Positions 57,901 through 64,000 of a DNA stretch of 64,000 bases are shown piece by piece. Source of the DNA: Psococerastis gibbosa (Eukaryota > Arthropoda > Insecta > Psocodea > Psocidae); contig OZ020488.1 in NCBI GenBank assembly GCA_963971405.1, forward strand, positions 28,229,089 to 28,293,088. Direction: 5' to 3'. Under the pieces are notes generated by a model, which was not told where the DNA came from, did no database searches, and was given only the letters and a program-made list of their open reading frames with translations. A program made the translations under genes and the position numbers. Numbering within the stretch: the stretch's first letter is position 1; each line of letters opens with the position of its first letter.

Positions 57901-58864
57901 CTAAACTGAATTTTGATATTGCAGGATTACTATTCTCAAGACAATTTAAATTATTAACTAAATGTTTACTTGCTGCACTATCGACAGCTAAGCTAATACT
58001 TTTATTATTATTAAAGTAATTGGAATTTTTAGATACCAAAAAAACTTTATTATTATTGCTGTCACCATTTTCTCTATTTCTGTTACGGAAAAAACACTCT
58101 GAGGATCGGTGCGAATTCCTCTTTTTACAAATTCCGCAATAAAGCGTATTTCTTTCATCTCTAGCTTTTTTAAAACATTTTTCAATCCTATGATTTCTTA
58201 ATTTGCAATACGTACAGAAAAGTTCATTTTTATTTTTAAAATTAGAATTAGATAGAGTACTTTTACCTTGGGCTAGTGTTTTGAATGCTACTGAGTTGTT
58301 TCCACATCGTTCGTCCTCTAATTGAAGGCGAGAAAAAAGATTGGCAAGCGTCTTATCTTTTGCAGTGACTGACTCCCAAGCACTTCTGAAGGCGTTGAAT
58401 TTTTCGGGAAGAGAAGATACAATCTTTGTTACAACCATCTCGTCTGTTAACTTTTCTCCCAATGAAGCTAGTCTATGGATAATTATTTTTATTTCAGCAA
58501 TTCCCTTGTTGACATCTTCCAATTTAAAGTTGTAAAAATCCGTTAGAAGAGAACATTTTTGTTGATGAGTGTCCTTATTGTAGAGATCATTTAATGCTTT
58601 ATACATTCCGGCTGATGTTGTACATGTTAGTAAATGCACAATTTGGCTGCTATCCACTGAGGTTACAATTAGTCTTTGAGCTTTTATGTCAGTTTTTATC
58701 CACGATGTATCATCTTTTTTATCCTTGGTAAGGATACTTGGTAAAGGTTCCGTTCCGGTTGCAATGTCGTACGCATATATCGATTTTAAGATGACATCTA
58801 TTTGAAATTTCCACGTGAGGTAGTTTGGACCATTTAATTTTTCAATTTTTACGTCTTCGGGCAT
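54968..58864 (-). CDS. Gag-Pol polyprotein, Ty1/copia
   Basis: This is a single 1,298-codon frame. Gag (about residues 1-260) ends in a CCHC knuckle (C217-C230, C-x2-C-x4-H-x4-C) and a second Cys/His cluster (C243-C257). The protease has VDSA at 294-297, a variant of the usual DSGA. The integrase has H427, H432, C460 and C463 (HHCC), then D490, D553 and E587; the usual SPQQNG segment is SPQMNP. The reverse transcriptase has FDIKSAF (D912) and HVDD at 995-998, a variant of YVDD. RNase H has YSDAS (D1154), TEAEY (E1196), D1230 and a KHIDVRY segment. Gag and Pol share one frame as in Drosophila copia, where splicing makes extra Gag; no such intron is identified here. Short plus-strand frames are shadows. 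Confidence 0.95.
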   Translation of the reverse strand: MPEDVKIEKLNGPNYLTWKFQIDVILKSIYAYDIATGTEPLPSILTKDKKDDTSWIKTDIKAQRLIVTSVDSSQIVHLLTCTTSAGMYKALNDLYNKDTHQQKCSLLTDFYNFKLEDVNKGIAEIKIIIHRLASLGEKLTDEMVVTKIVSSLPEKFNAFRSAWESVTAKDKTLANLFSRLQLEDERCGNNSVAFKTLAQGKSTLSNSNFKNKNELFCTYCKLRNHRIEKCFKKARDERNTLYCGICKKRNSHRSSECFFRNRNRENGDSNNNKVFLVSKNSNYFNNNKSISLAVDSAASKHLVNNLNCLENSNPAISKFSLAKKNESLFGTAIGTLKSESVTLNNVVYVPELSQNLLSVKKITDKGGFVLFSKGNVEIINSKFETVMEGKENNGLFVVNLKYGKNQNLKNRENIFSVNDYDDIYEWHRKLGHISFKNLQRLATMSDGIKITKNSLDIKNCEICIKARHARDPFSGNLKRATRMLEIIHSDVEGPFEIESIDQCKYYVSIIDDFTCYSEVHPIKAKSDAANVIKNFILRAENEKGLKVCRFKCDGGGEYLPLKQWFYNRGIFFDVTASYSPQMNPRSERLNRTITEKIRSLLFDSNVNKNLWSEAAKTSCFLLNRSPTVNSKATPIENWTGKRPDLKNLKIFGSEAYAKILPRVKKLDERSRKLIFVGYNHNGYRLFDPNIKKIVISRDVIFPENSLKIKNKLKPEEMVKLDFNVSEFFKDSESESDKHQVSPRRVNESVEEIISENDADGESESEPETPKEYPYKLRSRINLRKPATLDDCETNLTDLFDDSVYLTFEEAVKGNECKEWVDAVEKEKESLISNKTWIYIPKAEAENNKILTSRWIFRKKDNNTFKARLVVRGFEQENGIDFTDIFSPVVDSNSLRLLFALAAKKKMLIASFDIKSAFLNSDLNEKIFMHIPEGFKNAKNKDKVCLLKKSLYGLKQSPALWNSKLNDYLLSIGLQRLKSDPCIYCNTDKSLIISIHVDDGLIISKNELMLNDFVKKLSKLCEVTYNKDIKKYVGIEILRTKAGIKISQEKYVENMLKTYNMSEANSVKTPICNQKSDNSKNISFPYREAVGSLLYCSTKTRPDITFSVNYESRCIEPKTDNVSDVKRTLRYLKGTKNLGITYNGSNCNKLIAYSDASYADDEISRKSTTGFVIYYCGGPVAWCSKKQNIVTLSTTEAEYIAAAECLKMCLFLKSLIQELTGEKLEILLFVDNTSTIEVMKTGCGKRTKHIDVRYKFITDLVKNKVVEVKHVPSSEQAADIFTKALPNSSFEKFRKMLVD

Positions 58865-58979
58865 GGTGTACTGGTAAGATTAGGTTACACAAGCACTTTG
58901 CACACGCGACAATTTTAATTATTATTTTTAATTTTTCTTTTTAATTGATTTTACGGAACATCTTGGTTTCCAGATTTAT

Positions 58980-58993
58980 CTGGGCCCATAACC
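58980..58993 (-). other. Copia primer-binding site
   Basis: CTGGGCCCATAACC on the plus strand equals the anticodon arm of initiator tRNA-Met, so the element strand pairs with the cleaved half-tRNA. Confidence 0.85.
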
Positions 58994-59249
58994 TGTTGGG
59001 TTATGCCTTGGATCGGTTTTAAATTTATAGATAAAAAAATATCACACTTTGAATTAATATTGTGTATTCGCCATCTTTGTAGCAAGGAAGTAAAAAAACA
59101 TTGCAAACTCTAAACAGTGTCACAGACAATGTCATAGACAAACAAAAATATTATTAAATTAATATTTATTTTCATTATTATTATTTTTAATTTTATTATT
59201 ATTTTATTATGAAATAGCAAAAATTATAATTTAAAAAATTATTTCAACA
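58994..59249 (-). mobile_element. 5' LTR of copia element
   Basis: It is 256 bp and identical by eye to 54619-54874. It carries the element's own promoter and is followed by GAGGT (59250-59254). Confidence 0.95.
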
Positions 59250-59269
59250 GAGGTTGTGTTTTATTAGCT

Positions 59270-60110
59270 TTATATTTATATATGTACAAGAGGTTCTCGG
59301 TGCTGCCTCTGACTGCTGCCTCCACCACTTGCGCGTGCCGCGGGCGGCAGCTCGGCCTTCGGCCTCGCGGTCACTGCTCATGTAAATTAATGAGGTTCTG
59401 TAAGGACAGTTTTGGTCACTAGGTTCGCTGACGACAACCCGATATCCATATTATTCAAAATGGCCGCCGTTAGCATCTAATTAATTTTTTAATATTTTTA
59501 CCATGCCTGGGTCTTATTTCGCTGCATATAATTTAATATATATATTCTCCATGATTTATAGAAAAATATCACTTAAAAATAATACGTAATTAAAAATCAT
59601 TTTAAAATAGTATTGAGGCTTGTGGAAAAATCAACGCTTTGATATCATTGCAACTGGTGCTGCCATCTACAAAATGACGTCACAAATGAACCCCATTGTG
59701 GTCACACACAACACACACGCAGCACCAACTGTCGGGATAAACGAAAATTAATGGTAGCGCAGTCTGCCGCTAGACGTCAGTTGATGTCGGTTGGTGATGG
59801 TAGCGCCAACTGTCGGGATAAACGAAAATTAAATGTACCGCAGACTGCCGCTAGATGTCGGTTGATGTCGGCAGTACCAGCAGCCATGTAAACGCACCAA
59901 TGTAAAATATTCCAAAATGGAATTGTAAAAACATTCTCCAGTGGGCGAAAGTGTTAATCTAAACCATCCTCGAATCTCCTTGAACACACACAACAATATT
60001 CATCATAATCGGTCCAGTCGTTTGAGAAGAGGCCCGGAACATACACAGGGACAGTCGAAATATATATATTACGATATTTATATATATATAGGCCTATATA
60101 TATATATATT
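59270..60110 (+). repeat. Dispersed repeat family E, long copy
   Basis: It has the same blocks as 21628-21885: CTGCTGCCTCCACCACTTGC near 59314, CATTCTCCAGTGGGCGAAAG near 59932 and TCGGTCCAGTCGTTTGAGAA near 60010, with TA-rich ends. Here ~600 bp of additional sequence, including an 82-bp tandem repeat, lies between the blocks. A GC-rich GGCAGCTCGGCCTTCGGCC segment is at about 59345. Confidence 0.6.
59720..59882 (+). repeat. 82-bp tandem repeat, two units
   Basis: Each unit begins AGCRCCAACTGTCGGGATAA and contains CTGCCGCTAGA and GTTGATGTCGG. The units differ at several positions. Confidence 0.75.
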
Positions 60111-60180
60111 TCTAATGTTATCGTGCGGCCCGAACGACTGTTCTAAGGGATGCGATATTATTTTATTTTTGTTACAAGTC

Positions 60181-60495
60181 CAGGGGTTCTCAACCTTTTG
60201 GTCCGTGGACGACTTGATTATTTTATGATTTTCCGTGGACCACCACAGCTGCGCCAGGAAAATCGTCAAAATCTAGGATGATTTGTGCCTACAATTACAT
60301 GCTAATATTTTATTAAATGTTTAGGACTGGTATCGGTTGAATTTTATATAGCCTATAGTAGTTCAGTGCCAAGACTTACTGTATTTTACTTCAAATTTCA
60401 TATATCTCAGCTGTTTTATTTTCTTATTGGGAACCACCTGATATATATGTCTGTGGACCACCGGTGGTCCATGGACCACAGTTTGGGAACCCCTG
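60181..60495. mobile_element. hAT-type MITE, relative of 5964-6266
   Basis: The ends CAGGGGTTCTCAACC and GTTTGGGAACCCCTG are inverted repeats, and the interior shares AATGTTTAGGACTGGTATCG and GTGGACCAC blocks with 5964-6266. The flanks TACAAGTC / CTCTAGTC match at only 5 of 8 bases, so the target duplication is degraded or the copy is chimeric. Confidence 0.8.
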
Positions 60496-60511
60496 CTCTA
60501 GTCCTCTACAG

Positions 60512-60926
60512 CAGTGGTTCTTAAACTTTCACGGCTGTGGCCCACATATATGGAAGACAATTGTCCGTGTCTCCCTACCCAGTTTACAAGGAAAAAGGAA
60601 TCAATATCAAAATACATTGCTCCTTTTTTAATGCGACAAATGTGGCTGCTAATTTTTTATGGTGGGATTTTGCGAACGAGCCACTCTCAGCTCCTCGTCG
60701 AGGTCTTTTAGTTTGTTTCGGCTTTCAACTTTAACCTAAGGAGCGTCGAGAAGGACCATTCTCATAGGTATGATGTCAGAAATCAATATTTTTTTATTTT
60801 AGCTACCAATGTTGGAATGTTATCTTTCCTGAAATTCATAAATTTTTCCTCTCGAAGTCCCATGGCCCCCCTGACAGGCCGCTGAGGCCCACCGGCGGGC
60901 CATGGCCCACAGTTTGAGAACCACTA
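60512..60926. mobile_element. hAT-type MITE, different family
   Basis: It runs from CAGTGGTTCTTAAACTTTC to GTTTGAGAACCACTA, with GTGGCCCAC near the left end and ATGGCCCAC near the right. CTCTACAG before the left end resembles CACTACAG overlapping the right end, suggesting a small deletion at the right terminus. It starts 16 bp after the previous hAT element ends. Confidence 0.7.
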
Positions 60927-60929
60927 CAG

Positions 60930-61325
60930 TCTATACAATGATGGTTATTACCAGTGAAATTAGACCGGGCAATGCATGCTATCCCAATTATTAATACTAA
61001 ATAATTATTATTAATAATTTGACTAATTTTTTTATGCTGCTTACAGTTGCCTAATGAAGAAAGATGAACACTAAAGCACCTACCTGTGTGATCTAAGTCT
61101 CCTCGAGTGCTGAAAATAATATGATGGTCATTTTCAATTTGCTAGCCAAAACCCCCGAAGAAATTTCGAAATGACAACCTTGCAAGGTATATTATATTTA
61201 CTGTCAAGAATTATATACAAAATAATAACATTGACTCTGAAGGAAATTAAAGTCTTAGGACCAATATCTATCAAGGTCAGCTTTCCCTGGAGGAGATTCT
61301 TCAAATTCCATCATCAATGTCTATC
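60930..61325. other. Spacer, nothing recognised
   Basis: AT-rich; no gene is supported. Confidence 0.45.
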
Positions 61326-61508
61326 CAATGGCGGATCCACGGGGGGGGGGGGGGGTCAGGGGGTCATGACCCCCATAAATAAGTAAATTCATACGATAGT
61401 AATTTTTTTTTGAATAAAACTCAACTTTTCAACTAAAAAAATTACTTTTTAAACGTATACATATTATAACTTGTGACCCTTCTAAATTTTCCGCTGGATC
61501 CGCTCTTT
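61326..61508 (-). mobile_element. hAT-like MITE family G1, minus-strand copy
   Basis: It starts CAATGGCGGATCCACGG with a 15-base G-tract, then GGTCATGACCCCC, and ends CCGCTGGATCCGCTC. It is the reverse complement of the units at 18329-18520 and 22008-22201. Confidence 0.65.
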
Positions 61509-61512
61509 ACTG

Positions 61513-62170
61513 TAGCTAAAGGTATAAAAAAACCACTAGTATTTTTTTAAATAAAAAACTAATCATTACGTATAAATAGATAATTATAATAAATTATAAT
61601 TTACAAATAAATTTTGCATGTAGTGTGTGCAGTTAGATGTATGGTACATGCGAAGGTTACCGTGCGCAGTCCATATTTGTATAGTATAGTGCTGTATAAT
61701 ATGGGGGACAAGGTACCTACTCAGTTGGATTAAAAAAGTCGTGGGAGTGCAGATATCACCAAATCGTGATTGAAATCAAATTAAATCAAAATAAAGTGTT
61801 TTCAATGTCATTTTACCTGCATCCGTGCGTTACATAACCGTATACTATTAACCTAAGTATTAATCTTACAATGGGCCTTTTAAGGCCCTAAAAATGCATT
61901 TAAACAATTGGGACCATGTGTTCACGATTTAGGAGTTTGTGCTGTTCCCCCCGCTATCCTATTGGCTTAGACGAGTGGTCGTATAGTAAACAAAAAATAG
62001 CATCTTATCGATTTGTCAAACGGATAACACAAGGCAAGGCTGCTTGTGAATGTGTGAGAAAATGTGTGTGTGAACTAGTATGTCAGTTATCTTGAATGAA
62101 AGGTATATGACTGATATTCTGTATGAATGTAGTTTACAAAATTATACTTCAATCAAACTGTATCGTTAAT
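61513..62170. other. Spacer, nothing recognised
   Basis: AT-rich; no gene is supported. Confidence 0.45.
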
Positions 62171-62260
62171 GTACAGTTAGGTGTAAGAGAGGGCCACAGG
62201 CCCTAATCTCGCTGTATCTACATATATTTTTTTAAATAAAGAATTTATTATTATTATTAT
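62171..62260 (+). mobile_element. SINE B-like tail with paired hairpin changes
   Basis: GTGTAAGAGAGGGCCACAGG and then CCCTAATCTCGCTG are followed by an ATT-repeat tail. The order matches SINE B, but the hairpin stem is GGGCC:GGCCC instead of GGGCT:AGCCC. Confidence 0.55.
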
Positions 62261-62325
62261 AGCACCTGGCTATGTACGTAAAATAAACACCTAACATACA
62301 ATACAACTAACAAATATTACTCTAA

Positions 62326-63241
62326 GCCATAGTTAAAATTGATCAATGATCATAGAGTAAAATCACAAACAACAAACTAAAATTAAAGAACCGGTCCGAG
62401 TTTACTCGAACATGCTTTCCAATTTATCGATTAGTAGAGAGAGAAAATGATTAATTTCATGGTAAATAATTTTCCTATGGTTACATTTCGGATATCACGA
62501 GGGGGGGCGGGGGGGTCGTCCACCACCTGAAGGTGATTTAAATTCTAGATAGGTCAGACCTACACATTACCACACAGCAATAATGGCAGGTCACGCAATG
62601 CATTTGAGCGTGAATTTGCTTTCATTTTTTCAAAAAAACATTTTTTTTTGCACAAAACCCAATAGTTTTTTGGAAACCAAACTATCCGGTTTCATTACTC
62701 AATTTAACACCTAAAACATGCTTGAAGTTAGAAATCATCGATAGAAAGGTTTCGCAGAAAAATTATTTTTTAGTCATTTTTCATACCCCCAGCAGCAAAC
62801 TATCAAGGGGCAAGCGACCCCCCGCATTTTATCAACATTAACAACAACTACAATATATGTGAATTTAAAAAAAATCGTTGGAGCCGTTTTTGAGAAATAA
62901 TTTTTTTAGGCGTTTTTTTGAAGTTTTTTGAAAATAAAAACCCCCCAAATTGAGTTAGCCCGGAAATCGACGCAAAGACAGACAGACAGACAGACATTTC
63001 GTAAAAACCACTTTTTTGGGTTCCTGGGACCTCAAAACGTGTAAATCCGTTGATTTCTCGGAATCGAAAATTTCGACCGTCACAAAGCTTTCCTTATACT
63101 ACGTATAAATTGGAAAGCAAAAATGGCGTCATGGGATATGATAAGTACAAACATTTTAATTGATTTCTATAAAAAGAAATATTCAAATTTCCGTCAATAT
63201 CATTTACATTCTGCAATGAGAGGTCGGTGGAAACCCCGCCT
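62326..63241. mobile_element. Inner-type MITE, copy 3, split by a family U element
   Basis: Left (62326-62390) and right (63120-63241) parts match the inner unit of the MITEs at 44-428 and 803-1195. The left part has AAAATTGATCAATGATCATA and the right part has GGCGTCATGGGATATG and GGTCGGTGGAAACCCCGCC. About 730 bp of foreign sequence separates them. The right end stops at CCCCGCCT with no outer arm. The left inverted end is missing. Confidence 0.7.
62409..63117 (-). mobile_element. Dispersed repeat family U, fuller copy inserted in a MITE
   Basis: It is bounded by short inverted repeats, TGCTTTCCAATTTAT at the left and ATAAATTGGAAAGCA at the right. On the minus strand it contains GGAAAGCTTTGTGACGGTCG, ACACGTTTTGAGGTCCCAGG, a (GTCT)n run and AAAAACGGCTCCAACG, the same series as 49334-49770. 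It has a C/G-tract near 62502-62515. No ORF is present. Confidence 0.6.
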
Positions 63242-63654
63242 TAGCGCAAATTGGGAAATTCTGGTACAGAAATTGACGTGTAATCATCACACGCGGCTAT
63301 TTGCCACCTCCTGCCAACCACCACCCACACTTTAGTCTCCTACATCTCCATGAATCCATGAGCAGCGTATAGACTGAAAATTAGTTCCTGAGGAGCCACA
63401 AATTAATCTCATTATGGGAATGTGTCACAAGAACCTATCCGGATCCATTTTCATTCGTAAATGGTCTTGGAGTAGTTGCTCCCTTGAGTCTAAAACTCTC
63501 GCCTACATCGTATTTCATCATTTATTCCCAATTTCCCCAGAGTGGCCAATTCCGGTATAAACGTTAAAAGAATATTAAGTAGGTGTACAATGTATGGAGA
63601 GATACTCAAAGATTAGATAAGAAAAGATAGATTAGCTACTGTATCTACAACACT
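63242..63654. other. Spacer, nothing recognised
   Basis: It has no supported gene or repeat. Confidence 0.4.
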
Positions 63655-63826
63655 TAATCACGGCTCCGTTGGGATGTTTTGGTCAGCAACACGCCAGCTG
63701 CGTTTCCCTCCTGCCGTGAAAGTAAGGTACCATAAATGTTGGGTAGACCCTTGAAAAATTTCTCCTGTTGTGTTGAATACCGATCGAGGTTTGAACCTCG
63801 ACCTTCCGGTTCATAGTCCAGTTCTT
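63655..63826 (-). mobile_element. tRNA-derived SINE family C, copy 2
   Basis: On the minus strand it has a tRNA-like GAACTGGACTATGAACCGG and GTCGAGGTTCAAACCTCG (B box GGTTCAAACCT, self-complementary T arm), then a body with GGTACCTTACTTTCACGGC. The head is cut off at 63826, where a MITE begins. Confidence 0.65.
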
Positions 63827-64000
63827 AAGGCGGGTATTCCACTGGTCAATTTTCCCGTCAAATGATGTGATTGAAAAGAGTCCGCTACCATATTATAACT
63901 TAATTTAAGGAGACTATTATGTAGATACTTAACTTATCCATGATAATATGGTAGCAGACTCTTTTTAATCAAATTTGACGCGAAAATTGACCAGTGGAAA
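63827..64000. mobile_element. MITE with AAGGCGGG ends, truncated by window edge
   Basis: It starts AAGGCGGGTATTCCACTGGT. The last 60 bases of the window are the inverted repeat of its left arm (AATATGGTAGCAGACTCTT, ending GACCAGTGGAAA), so only ~12 bp of the right end lie beyond the window. It shares the AAGGCGGG terminus and the TGGTAGCAGAC motif with the MITEs at 44-428 and 803-1195, but the rest differs. Confidence 0.75.

Larger units (their letters stand above)
54619..59249 (-). mobile_element. Complete Ty1/copia LTR retrotransposon
   Basis: The 4,631-bp element has identical 256-bp LTRs, a GAGGT target duplication, a polypurine tract, one full-length polyprotein and a primer-binding site GGTTATGGGCCCAG directly after the 5' LTR. 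That site is complementary to the anticodon arm of initiator tRNA-Met (CTGGGCCCATAACC), the half-tRNA priming known for Drosophila copia. The domain order Gag, protease, integrase, RT, RNase H is that of Ty1/copia. Everything visible is intact, so it is likely young and possibly active. Confidence 0.96.

Overview
This window looks like a piece of a repeat-rich, AT-rich arthropod nuclear genome, probably a crustacean or another pancrustacean. The evidence is one recognisable host gene, a neuropeptide-like precursor 1 (Nplp1) gene with introns, set among arthropod-type Ty1/copia and Ty3/gypsy LTR retrotransposons, LINE remnants, tRNA-derived SINEs and many short inverted-repeat (MITE) elements. 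I cannot name the species. Nothing prokaryotic is present: no operons, CRISPR arrays or rRNA genes.

Layout. 1-7.6 kb: a composite MITE in two copies (about 44-428 and 803-1195), another inverted-repeat element (1.5-2.05 kb), a hAT-type MITE with a perfect 8-bp target duplication (5964-6266) and a SINE. 7.67-12.95 kb: a complete, apparently young Ty3/gypsy element of the CsRn1/Kabuki type on the minus strand, with identical 387-bp LTRs, a 4-bp target duplication and overlapping gag and pol frames. 13-33 kb: mostly non-coding, with SINEs, MITEs, poly-G/poly-C tracts and tandem repeats. 33.67-34.4 kb: two dead LINE 3' ends in tandem, minus strand. 34.4-46.2 kb: SINE copies, palindromic MITEs, three hAT-like elements and a 1-kb inverted-repeat element.

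46.28-54.04 kb: the Nplp1 gene on the minus strand. I assemble it as three coding exons (signal peptide, large peptide exon, C-terminal peptide exon) with consensus splice sites and compatible phases, giving a 560-residue secreted prohormone. Its first intron (about 6 kb) is loaded with repeats, including one of two nearly identical 0.39-kb duplicates. 54.62-59.25 kb: an intact copia-type retrotransposon with identical 256-bp LTRs and a 5-bp target duplication, inserted about 0.6 kb upstream of the Nplp1 start codon in the same orientation. 59.3-64 kb: dispersed repeats, two hAT-like elements, a third MITE copy split by another element, and a MITE that interrupts a SINE and runs off the window end.

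The only host protein-coding function I can support is secretory processing of Nplp1 into a family of short, often amidated neuropeptides. Both LTR elements keep the catalytic residues needed for mobility and look recently inserted. I did not find an undescribed multi-gene system. The most unusual observations are the self-nested MITE, the hairpin with paired base changes in the SINE tail, the derived Nplp1 peptide array, and the young copia insertion upstream of Nplp1.
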